A stretch of 28,873 nucleotides of DNA. Origin: Fimenecus sp045613685. GTDB taxonomy: Bacteria; Bacillota; Clostridia; Oscillospirales; Acutalibacteraceae. The stretch covers positions 1 through 28,873 of the forward strand of contig JAZLBL010000004.1 in NCBI GenBank assembly GCA_045613685.1, in the 5' to 3' direction. Numbering within the stretch: position 1 is the first letter of the stretch; each line of letters starts with the position of its first letter. Below, in pieces: positions 1 to 8,341 of this stretch. Below the pieces are notes generated by a model. It ran no database searches and was not told the DNA's origin. It saw only the letters and a program-made list of their open reading frames with translations. A program made the position numbers and the translations under genes.

Positions 1-2172
1 TGGGAAACTGAACTTGCAGGCAGAAAATTGACTCTTGAAACAGGCAAAATGGCAGGTCTTGCAAATGCTGCTATTCTTGCTCGTTACGGTGAAACAGAAG
101 TTCTTTGTACAGTAACAGCTTCTGCAAAACCAAGAGAAGGCCTTGATTTCTTCCCACTTTCAGTTGTCTATGAAGAAAAAATGTACTCAGTAGGTCGCAT
201 TCCTGGTTCATTCCAGAGAAGAGAAGGCAGAGCAAGCGAAAAGGCTATCCTTACATCACGTTGTATTGACAGACCAATTCGTCCACTCTTCCCCAAAGAC
301 CTTAGAAACGACTGTTCAGTTGTTGCAACTGTAATGTCAGTTGACCCTGATTGCTCACCTGAAATCACAGCTATGATTGGTGTTTCAGCAGCAATCGCTA
401 TTTCAGATATTCCATGGGCTGGTCCTGTTTCAGGTGTAAACGTTGGTCTTGTTGACGGCAAAATCGTTATCAACCCAAATCTCGAAGAAAGAGCAAAGAC
501 AGACCTTGTTCTTACAGTTGCTTCTACTGCTGACCTTGTTGCTATGATTGAAGCAGGTGCAAACGAAATCGACGATGATACAATGTTTGACGCTATCATG
601 GCAGGTCACGCAGAAAACCAGAAAATCGTTAAATTCATTCAGGGCATTGTTGATGAAATCGGTAAGCCAAAGTTTGCTTACACATCATCAGACCCAGACC
701 CAGAAATTATGGCAGAAATCGAAGAATTCTGCATTGAAGATGTTAAGAAAGCTCTTGATACTGACGACAAACTCGTTCGTGACGAAGCTCTTCTTCCAAT
801 CTATGAAGCAGTTCACGCTAAGTTTGACGAAAGATTTGAAGGCAACGAAGCAAAACTTGACGAGATTATGTATCTTGTTCAGAAACACGTTGTTCGTGCA
901 TGGCTTAAAGACGAGCACAAGCGTGTAGATGGTCGTGGTATTGATGATATCCGTCCACTTAACGCAGAAGTTGATTTAATCACTCGTGCTCATGGTTCAG
1001 GTATGTTCACTCGTGGTCAGACTCAGGTTCTTTCAATCGCAACTCTCGGACCTATGGGTGATGCACAGCAGCTTGACGGTCTTGATGAGCAGACAGAAAA
1101 GAGATATATCCACCACTATAACTTCCCATCATACTCAGTTGGTGAAACAAAGCCATCAAGAGGCCCAGGTCGTCGTGAAATCGGTCACGGTGCTCTTGCA
1201 GAAAAGGCTCTTGTTCCTGTTCTTCCATCAGTTGACGAATTTCCATATGCTATCCGTGTTGTATCAGAAGTTCTTTCTTCAAATGGTTCAACATCACAGG
1301 GCTCAATCTGTGGTTCAACTCTTGCTCTTATGGCAGCAGGTGTTCCAATCAAAGCTCCTGTTGCTGGTATCTCTTGTGGTCTTATCACAGGTGATGAAGG
1401 CGTTTATGGCGACTTTATGACAATGGTTGATATCCAGGGTCTTGAAGACTCCTATGGCGATATGGACTTTAAGGTAGCAGGTACAAAGAAAGGTATCACA
1501 GCCATCCAGATGGACCTTAAAGTACATGGTCTTACAGCAGAAATCATCAAAGAAGCATTTGCAAAGACACACAAAGCAAGAGATTACATCCTTGATGAAA
1601 TTATGATTCCTTGCATCGCAGAACCAAGAGCAGAACTTTCAAAGTATGCTCCAAAGATGCTTTCAACAAAGATTGACCCTGAAAAAATCGGTGATGTTAT
1701 CGGTAAGCAGGGTAAGGTTATCCAGAAGATTCAGGCAGACTGCGAAGTTAAGATTGACATTGAAGAAGACGGACGCGTATTTATTTCAGGTATTGACATT
1801 GATAACGCAAAGCGTGCTCTTTCAATCGTTGAACTTATCGCAAAGGACCCTGAAATCGGCGCAATCTATAACGGTGTTGTAACTCGTCTTATGAGCTTCG
1901 GTGCTTTCGTTGAAATCGCACCTGGTAAAGAAGGCCTTGTTCACATCAGCCGTCTTGATGTTAAGCGTACAGAAAAGGTTGAAGATGTTGTTAATGTTGG
2001 TGACACAGTGCTTGTAAAAGTACTTGAAATTGACGACCAAGGCAGACTTAACCTTCCTCGTCGTGATCCTCTTATCGAAGTTAAAGGTCTTGTTCCAGAA
2101 AACGATATCGACGAAGAGCCAAAAAAGCGCGATAACAACCGTCGTTTTAACAGAAGAAGAAACAACGACTAA
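1..2172 (+). CDS. pnp: Polynucleotide phosphorylase, 5'-truncated by window edge
   Basis: PNPase degrades RNA 3'-to-5' by phosphorolysis in the cytoplasm, usually as a trimer. The reading frame is open from base 1 (W-E-T-E-L-A-G-R-K-L) and matches the family from just after its start, so only about the first 7-10 residues are missing. The TTG at 28 is internal, not the start. Two RNase PH-like domains are visible: the first with FFPLSVVYEEKMY and GRIPGSFQRREGR, the second with GRGIDDIRPL, RGQTQVL and GSTLALMAAGVP. A KH domain follows (IGKQGKVI, a GxxG loop), then an S1 domain (GVVTRLMSFGAFVEI, GLVHISRL). The protein ends in a short Arg/Asn-rich tail. The usual S1-end sequence RxNLSRK reads RLNLPRR here, a small deviation. 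Codon use is strongly biased (Leu almost all CTT), as expected for a highly expressed gene. A strong terminator follows directly. Confidence 0.97.
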   Translation, partial: WETELAGRKLTLETGKMAGLANAAILARYGETEVLCTVTASAKPREGLDFFPLSVVYEEKMYSVGRIPGSFQRREGRASEKAILTSRCIDRPIRPLFPKDLRNDCSVVATVMSVDPDCSPEITAMIGVSAAIAISDIPWAGPVSGVNVGLVDGKIVINPNLEERAKTDLVLTVASTADLVAMIEAGANEIDDDTMFDAIMAGHAENQKIVKFIQGIVDEIGKPKFAYTSSDPDPEIMAEIEEFCIEDVKKALDTDDKLVRDEALLPIYEAVHAKFDERFEGNEAKLDEIMYLVQKHVVRAWLKDEHKRVDGRGIDDIRPLNAEVDLITRAHGSGMFTRGQTQVLSIATLGPMGDAQQLDGLDEQTEKRYIHHYNFPSYSVGETKPSRGPGRREIGHGALAEKALVPVLPSVDEFPYAIRVVSEVLSSNGSTSQGSICGSTLALMAAGVPIKAPVAGISCGLITGDEGVYGDFMTMVDIQGLEDSYGDMDFKVAGTKKGITAIQMDLKVHGLTAEIIKEAFAKTHKARDYILDEIMIPCIAEPRAELSKYAPKMLSTKIDPEKIGDVIGKQGKVIQKIQADCEVKIDIEEDGRVFISGIDIDNAKRALSIVELIAKDPEIGAIYNGVVTRLMSFGAFVEIAPGKEGLVHISRLDVKRTEKVEDVVNVGDTVLVKVLEIDDQGRLNLPRRDPLIEVKGLVPENDIDEEPKKRDNNRRFNRRRNND

Positions 2173-2185
2173 TTAAATAATATTT

Positions 2186-2219
2186 AAGGCTACTGCAAAA
2201 CAGTAGCCTTATTTTTTAT
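2186..2219 (+). terminator. Intrinsic terminator of pnp
   Basis: A 10-bp perfect stem (2186-2195 with 2201-2210), loop CAAAA, is followed by a T-rich run at 2211-2217. It starts 14 bases after the pnp stop codon. Confidence 0.9.
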
Positions 2220-2265
2220 ACAAATTGGAAGGTTGTAGAAATCTTTTATATGGCGATGTCGCCTT

Positions 2266-2397
2266 GCCTCCCTCTGACGAGGGAGGTGGATTTTGCGTAG
2301 CAAAAGACGGAGGGAGAGATAAACAAAACCAAGTCAATTCTATCTTGTCTCTCCCTCAGTCTCGCATACGCTCGACAGCTCCCTCGTCAGAGGGAGC
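2266..2397. repeat. 132-bp palindromic MITE-like intergenic element
   Basis: The ends are inverted repeats, each itself a hairpin: 2267-2274 CCTCCCTC pairs with 2279-2286 around TGAC, and 2378-2385 GCTCCCTC pairs with 2390-2397 around GTCA. The core GAGGGAGAGA (2310-2319) is complementary to TCTCTCCCTC (2348-2357), and 2291-2296 TTTTGC pairs with 2300-2305. The whole element can therefore fold as one long imperfect palindrome. There is no transposase, so it would be non-autonomous. I recall very similar sequences scattered between genes in gut Clostridia, but I cannot check copy number here. It lies between two terminators, where insertion would do little harm. Confidence 0.75.
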
Positions 2398-2423
2398 AAA
2401 AGTAAATGCACTTTAAAAGAGCT

Positions 2424-2441
2424 CGACAAATTCAAATTTGT
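2424..2441. repeat. Short perfect palindrome
   Basis: GACAAATT (2424-2431) and AATTTGTC (2434-2441) are perfect inverted repeats separated by CA. The palindrome lies between the MITE-like element and the cca terminator. It could be a protein-binding site or a remnant of another repeat. No T-run follows, so it is not a terminator. Confidence 0.4.
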
Positions 2442-2450
2442 CTAATTAAA

Positions 2451-2480
2451 AACAGGGCAAGATTGTTGCCCTGTTTTTTT
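2451..2480 (-). terminator. Bidirectional terminator at the end of the cca operon
   Basis: AACAGGGCAA (2451-2460) pairs perfectly with 2466-2475 around GATTG. Reading on the minus strand, the stem is followed by TTTTTAATT, which suits the operon ending at 2479. Reading on the plus strand it is followed by T-rich sequence, so it can also stop plus-strand transcripts. The cca stop codon lies at the stem's edge. Confidence 0.8.
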
Positions 2481-3822
2481 AATTTGCTATAAATTTCAAC
2501 AATTCGCTTTTATCATTTTCAACTTTTCCATCAATTACCCCATCGAGACATTTTTGCAATGCCTCGCCGATATCTTTTCCCTTAAATCCAATAGAAATAA
2601 GGTCATTACCATTGATTTTTAAATCTTTAATTGAAAAACACTCGTCCCCGTTGATGATTTCGTCAAGCATATTATAAGTTGCTTTATAGAAATAGTCACC
2701 ACGATAAAATTTTGGATTTTGAGCAGAATTATCGCATCGTTTGATTTCAATTAAGTCATAGGTCAAATCCACACCAATTTGCGAGAGAATTCTTTTAAGT
2801 CGTTTTTTGCTTGGAGAATCTTCTTTATCAAGCATAATTGGTGAATCGTGCATTCTCACAAGGGTTAAAACCTTTTCTTTTGTTTCATTGTCAAAACGAA
2901 GTCGGGTAAGAATATTTTCACTAAGCTCTGCACTTTTTTTCGGGTGTGAGTAGTAATGTTGTTCGCCTTTTTCGTCAAAATGCGCAACAAAAGGTTTGCC
3001 AATATCGTGCAAGAAAAGAGCAAGACGAATGTGCGAATCATTTTTACTTTGCTCTAACGTTTTGAGAGAATGAGTATATACATCATAAATGTGATGACGG
3101 TTAATCTGCTCAAAACCTATGCATTTTTCCAATTCAGGAATAAACACACAAATAACATCTGCATATTCTTGCAAAACAGCATATGCGTTTTTGCCACAAA
3201 CAAGCTTTGAAAATTCAATCTGAATTCGCTCGGCAGAAATGTTTTTCAGCAAATCTTTGCATTTGTGAATAGCAAGAGAGGTTTTTTCTTCAATAGAAAA
3301 GCCCAAAACAGCAGAAAAACGAAGAGCACGAAGAATTCTGAGAGCATCTTCACGAAATCTTGTTTCAGCATCACCAATGCAACGAATAATCTTGTTGTTT
3401 ATATCATTCATTCCACCAACAAGGTCAACAAAACCATCTTGGAAATCAAAAGCGATTCCATTCATAGTGAAATCACGGCGAATTACATCGTCACTCAATT
3501 TTTTTGAAAAAGTAACGCTATCGGGATGACGGTTATCTGAATAAGTGCTCTCACTTCGATATGTGGTGATTTCAAGAGGCTCGTTATCAATGAGCACAGT
3601 TACTGTGCCATGCTTTATGCCTGTTTCAATCACACGAAAATCTTTAAAAACTTTCTGGACTTCTGTTGGCGTTGCGCTGGTGGTTATATCAATGTCGCCT
3701 ATTGGCAGACCCATTATATAATCACGAACACTGCCACCAATTAAAAATGCCTCAAAACCGCAGTCTTTAAGCATTTTCACAGCAGTTTCAGAGGCTTTTT
3801 TAAAACTATTTGCTTTGTTCAT
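2479..3822 (-). CDS. cca: CCA-adding tRNA nucleotidyltransferase / poly(A) polymerase family, HD domain
   Basis: This class II nucleotidyltransferase adds or repairs the 3' CCA of tRNAs. The 447-residue protein starts with the head domain: GGSVRD near residue 29, then D-I-D-I-T, which carries the metal-binding aspartates. The RRDFTMNG motif and the neck region (FREDALRILRALRF) follow. A C-terminal HD domain is marked by LFLHDIGKP, placing it with the HD-containing bacterial CCA/poly(A) polymerase-like proteins. I favour CCA addition because no other candidate is visible and the motifs fit. The ATG overlaps the end of the upstream TSCPD gene by 17 bases, so the two are probably translationally coupled. 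It is the last gene of the operon and is followed by a terminator. Confidence 0.92.
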   Translation of the reverse strand: MNKANSFKKASETAVKMLKDCGFEAFLIGGSVRDYIMGLPIGDIDITTSATPTEVQKVFKDFRVIETGIKHGTVTVLIDNEPLEITTYRSESTYSDNRHPDSVTFSKKLSDDVIRRDFTMNGIAFDFQDGFVDLVGGMNDINNKIIRCIGDAETRFREDALRILRALRFSAVLGFSIEEKTSLAIHKCKDLLKNISAERIQIEFSKLVCGKNAYAVLQEYADVICVFIPELEKCIGFEQINRHHIYDVYTHSLKTLEQSKNDSHIRLALFLHDIGKPFVAHFDEKGEQHYYSHPKKSAELSENILTRLRFDNETKEKVLTLVRMHDSPIMLDKEDSPSKKRLKRILSQIGVDLTYDLIEIKRCDNSAQNPKFYRGDYFYKATYNMLDEIINGDECFSIKDLKINGNDLISIGFKGKDIGEALQKCLDGVIDGKVENDKSELLKFIAN

Positions 3823-4063
3823 CGAGCGCCTCTTCGAGTGCTTTTGCTAATTGGTCAGGACAAGATGTTGGTTTAAAACCACATTTAATTCCCTTAATAA
3901 GTGGAATAATCTCTTCAGCTTTCTTACCCTCAACAAGAGCAGAAATTCCTTTAAGATTACCATTACAACCACCGAAAAAAGAAACATTTTTTACGATTCC
4001 ATCTTCGAGTTCAAATTTAATTTCTCTTGCACAAGTGCCACTTGTTCTAAACTTATAATCCAT
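3806..4063 (-). CDS. TSCPD-domain protein (TIGR03905-like)
   Basis: An 85-residue protein containing the sequence TSCPDQL near its C terminus, with CxR near residue 11, GGCNGN at about 32-37 and KCGFKPTSCPD at the end. This matches the small stand-alone TSCPD family, which resembles the C-terminal tail domain of vitamin B12-dependent ribonucleotide reductases. The conserved cysteines suggest metal binding or redox activity, but the function is not known to me. Its ATG follows the rsmA stop codon with no gap (TAA then ATG), and its 3' end overlaps cca by 17 bases. It sits tightly inside an RNA-modification operon, so a role in RNA metabolism is possible but is only inferred from context. Confidence 0.85.
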   Translation of the reverse strand: MDYKFRTSGTCAREIKFELEDGIVKNVSFFGGCNGNLKGISALVEGKKAEEIIPLIKGIKCGFKPTSCPDQLAKALEEALDEQSK

Positions 4064-4942
4064 TTATATTACCTCATAAATTTTATTTGATAAATTTGTT
4101 AGTTGTTCCATTGTGAGAGCTTCGGCTCTTGCAGTCTGTGAAAGACCTGCATTTTCAATAGCCTGTGAAAGCTTTCCCTTATCTATTCCCATTCCACTTG
4201 AAATTGAATTGAGAATTGTTTTTCTTCTTTGTGCGAATGCTGATTTAATCATCTTGAAGAAAAGTTTCTCGTCTTTAACGTTGTAGTTGCCCTTTTGTGT
4301 AAGGTCAAGTTCAATTACACAACTGTCAACATTCGGACTTGGCATAAATGAGCCGCGAGAAACATCAAAGAGCTTGCGAGCTTTTGCATAGTAGTTAACT
4401 GCAACCGTAACAGCTCCACTTTCTCTTGTGCCAACCTTTGCACAAAGACGGTCGCCAGCTTCTTTTTGCACCATAACGATAATTTTATTAAAGGATAACT
4501 TTTCTTCTAAAAGTCGCATTATAACTGGGGAAGTGATATAGTAAGGCAAGTTTGCACAAACAAAAATCTCCATACCCTCAAAATGCTCTTTGATAACACT
4601 TTCAAGGTCAACTTTCAAAATATCTGCATTGATAAGAGTTAAGTTGTCATATCCTGCAAGAGTGTCGTCAAGAACGGGGAAAAGTCGAGTGTCAAGCTCA
4701 ACGCAAACAACTTTTTCACATCTTTCGAGCAATTCTTTTGTGAGAACACCAACACCTGCACCGATTTCAAGCACACCGATTTTACCGTCTGTGCTTTCAC
4801 GAACGGCATCTGCCATTCGTGGACAAACGGTTGGGTTTACGAGAAAGTTTTGTCCTAATCCCTTTGAAAAGGTGACACCATTTTCTCCCATAACCTTTTT
4901 AATTGTAGAAATATCGGTAAGCGTGTAATTTTTCTTTTCCAT
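4064..4942 (-). CDS. rsmA: 16S rRNA (adenine1518-N6/adenine1519-N6) dimethyltransferase
   Basis: RsmA (KsgA) dimethylates two adjacent adenines in the terminal hairpin of 16S rRNA late in 30S assembly. The 292-residue length is typical. Visible motifs are the N-terminal KGLGQNFLVN signature, the SAM-binding LEIGAGVGVLTKELL, the acidic E of VCVELD, and the catalytic NLPYYITSPV. Near the C terminus FAQRRKTILNS matches the family's rRNA-binding end. The gene lies 10 bases downstream of the aminotransferase and directly abuts the TSCPD gene, so it is the second gene of this operon. Confidence 0.96.
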   Translation of the reverse strand: MEKKNYTLTDISTIKKVMGENGVTFSKGLGQNFLVNPTVCPRMADAVRESTDGKIGVLEIGAGVGVLTKELLERCEKVVCVELDTRLFPVLDDTLAGYDNLTLINADILKVDLESVIKEHFEGMEIFVCANLPYYITSPVIMRLLEEKLSFNKIIVMVQKEAGDRLCAKVGTRESGAVTVAVNYYAKARKLFDVSRGSFMPSPNVDSCVIELDLTQKGNYNVKDEKLFFKMIKSAFAQRRKTILNSISSGMGIDKGKLSQAIENAGLSQTARAEALTMEQLTNLSNKIYEVI

Positions 4943-4952
4943 TTAATAACCC

Positions 4953-6140
4953 TTACTTTACAAATTTAGCTTTTACTCTGCCGAGTGCTTTCATACCCTC
5001 AACAATTTTGTCATTTGATGGTGTTGAGAAATTCATTCTGAAACAGTTAGTTTTTTCATCATTAACCATAAATGCAGAGCCCGGCACGAGTGCAACTTTT
5101 TCGTTAATGCACTCTTTAACGAATTCGAGCATATCGACATCTTCTGGCAATTCGCACCATACAAAAAGTCCACCCTCAGGACGAACATATTTAACAAAAT
5201 CGCCTAATTCAGAGTCGATAAGGTCGCACATAAGATTGAGCTTTTCACGATAAATTGCCCTAATTTTTTCAATATGAGCATCAATGTCATATTGTTCCAT
5301 CCACTTATCAACAAGCATCTGTGAGAAAACAGGTGTATGCACGTCTGCCGCTTGTTTGCCAACTGTCATTTTTGCAACGATTGGAGCAGGGGCACAGATA
5401 TAACCAACACGGATGCCAGGTGCTAAAAGTTTTGAGAATGAACCGGCATAAATAACGATTCCGTCTTCATCCATACTCTTGATTGATGGCACGTCTTTAC
5501 CCGAAACTCTCAAATCGCCATAAGGGTTGTCTTCAAGAATAAGCAAACCATATTTTTTAGCAAGGTCATAAACCGCTTTTCTCTTTTCGAGGCTCATTGT
5601 TGTGCCTGATGGGTTTTGAAAATTAGGAATTGTATAAATAAATCTTGGGTTGTGCGCATTTTTAATAGCATTTTCAAGTTCTTCGATATTCATTCCGTCT
5701 GCTTCAACATTTACACCAGCAAGCTGACAACCATAAGAGCGAAAACAGTTGAGTGAACCGATAAATGACGGACATTCGCAAATAACAGTATCGCCCAAAT
5801 CACAAAGTGCTTTTGTAGCAAGGTCCATAACCTGTTGTGCACCTGATGAGATGATGAGTGAGTCAAAATCTTTGCCGATATTGTATTTATCTTTAATGAA
5901 TTTTGTCAAACGATTGCGAAGTGGGGTGTACCCTTCAGTAACACCATATTGTAACGCTGTAACAGGATCGTTTGCAAAAATTTCTGCTGAAATTTTTTGA
6001 ACTTCTTCCATTGGGAAAGTCGCAACATCGGGGTTACCTGCTGCAAAAGGAATAATCTCAGGATTCTGAGTTGCTTTTAAAATTTCACGGATTGCAGAAG
6101 GCGCAAGTCCTGAAATTCTTTTTGAAAAATAATAATCCAT
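4953..6140 (-). CDS. PLP-dependent class I aminotransferase (2-aminoadipate/aromatic type)
   Basis: A 395-residue fold-type I aminotransferase. The N-terminal pattern (FAAGNPDVATFP, LQYGVTEGYTPLR) and SGAQQVMDLA resemble the LysN/MocR-domain-like branch that includes 2-aminoadipate transaminases. The substrate region IPNFQNPSGTTM and cofactor-contacting EDNPYGDL are present. The Schiff-base lysine is K237 in GSFSKLLAPGIRVGY. No N-terminal DNA-binding domain is present, so it is an enzyme and not a MocR regulator. The exact amino-acid substrate cannot be read from sequence. It is the first gene of the operon, with an extended -10 promoter upstream and a GGTG ribosome site. Confidence 0.88.
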   Translation of the reverse strand: MDYYFSKRISGLAPSAIREILKATQNPEIIPFAAGNPDVATFPMEEVQKISAEIFANDPVTALQYGVTEGYTPLRNRLTKFIKDKYNIGKDFDSLIISSGAQQVMDLATKALCDLGDTVICECPSFIGSLNCFRSYGCQLAGVNVEADGMNIEELENAIKNAHNPRFIYTIPNFQNPSGTTMSLEKRKAVYDLAKKYGLLILEDNPYGDLRVSGKDVPSIKSMDEDGIVIYAGSFSKLLAPGIRVGYICAPAPIVAKMTVGKQAADVHTPVFSQMLVDKWMEQYDIDAHIEKIRAIYREKLNLMCDLIDSELGDFVKYVRPEGGLFVWCELPEDVDMLEFVKECINEKVALVPGSAFMVNDEKTNCFRMNFSTPSNDKIVEGMKALGRVKAKFVK

Positions 6141-6173
6141 TTAAATCACCTAATTTATTTGCATATATAACAT

Positions 6174-6202
6174 ATTTTAGCACAAGAATCCCTTGTTTTC
6201 AA
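6174..6202 (-). promoter_or_regulatory. Promoter of the aminotransferase-rsmA-TSCPD-cca operon
   Basis: On the minus strand, -35 TTGAAA (6197-6202) and -10 TAAAAT (6174-6179) are separated by 17 bp. A TGC just upstream gives an extended -10. It lies 34 bases upstream of the ATG at 6140. Confidence 0.6.
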
Positions 6203-6235
6203 CAAATAGATAAGGATATTTATTATAATTTGCAG

Positions 6236-6264
6236 TTGTTAAATATAAAAATATATGTTAGAAT
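6236..6264 (+). promoter_or_regulatory. Promoter of proBA
   Basis: -35 TTGTTA (6236-6241) and -10 TAGAAT (6259-6264) have a 17-bp spacer and an extended TGT before the -10. It is divergent from the aminotransferase promoter, and the two -35 boxes are about 35 bp apart. No operator or riboswitch is evident between them. Confidence 0.6.
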
Positions 6265-6301
6265 ATTATGATTAAACTTTTCTATAGTGAGAAGGGTGTT
6301 T

Positions 6302-7087
6302 ATGGCTGTTTTAAAGGATGTAAAAAGAATAGTTGTAAAGGTTGGCACATCAACACTTACATATTCGACAGGCAAGACAAATATCAGAAGAATGCACAAG
6401 TTGGTTTCTGTGCTTTCTGACATTGTTAATTCAGGCATTGAAGTGGCACTTGTAACAAGTGGTGCTATTGGTGTTGGTGTTGGCAAATTAGGTCTTAAAG
6501 AAAAACCCGCTGACACAGCTGGCAAACAGGCCGCTGCCACAATCGGTCAATGCGAATTGATGTTTATGTATGATAAACTCTTTGGTGAATATGGCCACAC
6601 AGTTGGTCAGTTGCTCATAACTAAAAGTGACGTTGAAAACGACGAGAGAAGAGAAAATCTCATAAATACATTCAACAAATTGTTTGAATTTGGTGCAATT
6701 CCTGTTATCAATGAAAATGATAGCGTTGCCGTTGAAGAAATTGTTTATGGCGATAATGACTCGCTTTCTGCAATCGTTGCAAAACTTGTTAATGCAGACG
6801 CACTGATTATTCTTTCAGACATTGATGGTCTTTATGATGCAAATCCAAACGAGAATGAAGATGCAAAACTCATTCCTGTTGTTACAGAAATCAACGAAGA
6901 TTTATATAAAATCGCAGGTGGCAAGGGTTCAACTCTTGGCACAGGTGGAATGGTGACAAAACTTCATGCGGCAGAAATCACAATGGGCGCAGGCATTGAC
7001 ACAATCGTTATGAATGGTGAAAACCCAACTGAAATTTATAAGGCGCTTGACGGCAAACAGGTTGGTACATTCTTTAAGGGGAAATAA
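6302..7087 (+). CDS. proB: Glutamate 5-kinase
   Basis: ProB phosphorylates glutamate to gamma-glutamyl phosphate, the first step of proline synthesis. I place the start at ATG 6302 (MAVLKDVKRIVVKVGTSTL) because AGAAGGG sits correctly upstream. The in-frame GTG at 6287 has no good ribosome site. The 261-residue protein is a single amino-acid-kinase domain: VKVGTSTL near residue 12, TSGAIGVGVG, INENDSV, LSDIDGLYDANP and GKGSTLGTGGM. It lacks the C-terminal PUA domain of the 367-residue E. coli enzyme. Single-domain ProB proteins are known in other bacteria. proA follows after 2 bases, and gamma-glutamyl phosphate is labile, so the close coupling makes sense. Confidence 0.95.
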   Translation: MAVLKDVKRIVVKVGTSTLTYSTGKTNIRRMHKLVSVLSDIVNSGIEVALVTSGAIGVGVGKLGLKEKPADTAGKQAAATIGQCELMFMYDKLFGEYGHTVGQLLITKSDVENDERRENLINTFNKLFEFGAIPVINENDSVAVEEIVYGDNDSLSAIVAKLVNADALIILSDIDGLYDANPNENEDAKLIPVVTEINEDLYKIAGGKGSTLGTGGMVTKLHAAEITMGAGIDTIVMNGENPTEIYKALDGKQVGTFFKGK

Positions 7088-7089
7088 TT

Positions 7090-8328
7090 ATGCTCACAGA
7101 AATCGGCAAAAGAGCAAAAGATGCGGCTGCAAAATTAGCAGTAACATCAACTGAAGATAAAAACAGAATACTTCTCGCGATGGCAAACGCTTTGAGAGAA
7201 AATTGCGACAAGATTTTAGAAGCAAATGCTCGTGATATTGAAAACGGACGCAAAAACAATATGTCAGAGTCATTGATTGACAGACTTATGCTCAATGCCG
7301 ACAGAATTGAAGGTATGGCAAAAGGCATTGAAGATGTTATTAAACTCTCGGACCCTGTTGGTAGAATCCTTTGGGAAACAGAAAGACCAAATGGTCTTAA
7401 AATTCAAAGAGTCAGTGTGCCTTTGGGTGTTGTAGGCATTATCTATGAGGCAAGACCAAATGTTACAAGTGATGCAGCAGCACTTAGCATAAAAGCGGGT
7501 AACACAGCCATTCTTCGTGGTGGCAAAGAGGCGTTTAACTCAAACTCTGCTATAATGGATGCTATGCGAGATGCAATCCAAAATATAGGTTTTAATCCTG
7601 ATATTATTGAGCTTGTGCGTGATACATCAAGAGACAGTGCGAATGCTCTTATGAAAATGAATAAATATGTAGATGTGCTCATCCCTCGTGGAAGTGCATC
7701 ACTTATCAACGCGGTTGTTGAAAATTCAACTGTACCTGTAATCGAAACAGGTGTGGGTAATTGCCACATTTATGTTGATAGCGAAGCAGATATTGATATG
7801 GCAACTGAAATCATCTTCAATGCGAAAACACAGAGAATTTCAGTTTGTAACACAGCCGAAAGTTTGCTTATACATAAAGATATTGCAGAATTTGCGCTCA
7901 TTGCAATAAAAGCAAAGCTTGATGAGAAAAACGTTGTGCTCTATGGCGATGAAATTGCAAGAGAAATTTGTTCTGATATAGAAGTTGCAACCGACGATGA
8001 TTATTATCGTGAATATCTTGACTATAAAATGTCAGTTAAAATTGTTACTTCACTTGAAGATGCAATCGAGCACATAAGAAAATATTCATCAGGGCACAGT
8101 GAAAGCATTATTACAAATAATAAAGATAATGCCGAAATATTCTTAAATAGTGTTGACTCATCAGCGGTTTATCACAATGCAAGCACTCGTTTTACTGATG
8201 GTGGTGAATTCGGTTTCGGTGCAGAAATCGGCATTTCAACTCAAAAACTTCACGCTCGTGGTCCTTTGGGACTTCCACAGTTAAACTCATTCAAATATAA
8301 GATTTATGGCGATGGTCAAATCAGATAA
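7090..8328 (+). CDS. proA: Gamma-glutamyl phosphate reductase
   Basis: ProA reduces gamma-glutamyl phosphate to glutamate semialdehyde with NADPH, the second proline-synthesis step. The 412-residue protein is an aldehyde-dehydrogenase-fold enzyme of the usual family length. Motifs include PLGVVGIIYEARPNVT, ILRGGKEA, VPVIETGVGNCHIYVD and the catalytic cysteine C253 in the segment AKTQRISVCNTAESLL. The C-terminal TRFTDGGEFGFGAEIGIST is the well-conserved family signature. It is the second gene of the proBA operon. The final proline gene (proC) is not in this window. Confidence 0.97.
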   Translation: MLTEIGKRAKDAAAKLAVTSTEDKNRILLAMANALRENCDKILEANARDIENGRKNNMSESLIDRLMLNADRIEGMAKGIEDVIKLSDPVGRILWETERPNGLKIQRVSVPLGVVGIIYEARPNVTSDAAALSIKAGNTAILRGGKEAFNSNSAIMDAMRDAIQNIGFNPDIIELVRDTSRDSANALMKMNKYVDVLIPRGSASLINAVVENSTVPVIETGVGNCHIYVDSEADIDMATEIIFNAKTQRISVCNTAESLLIHKDIAEFALIAIKAKLDEKNVVLYGDEIAREICSDIEVATDDDYYREYLDYKMSVKIVTSLEDAIEHIRKYSSGHSESIITNNKDNAEIFLNSVDSSAVYHNASTRFTDGGEFGFGAEIGISTQKLHARGPLGLPQLNSFKYKIYGDGQIR

Positions 8329-8341
8329 AGAGGTGTTTTGA

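Noticed and set aside
2225..2416. 63-codon open frame between pnp and cca
   Set aside because: It is spread over the palindromic repeat element and its product is low-complexity translation of repeat arms; no ribosome site is seen.
6287..6301. GTG start for proB
   Set aside because: The GTG overlaps the AGAAGGG ribosome site that serves ATG 6302; nothing suitable lies upstream of the GTG.
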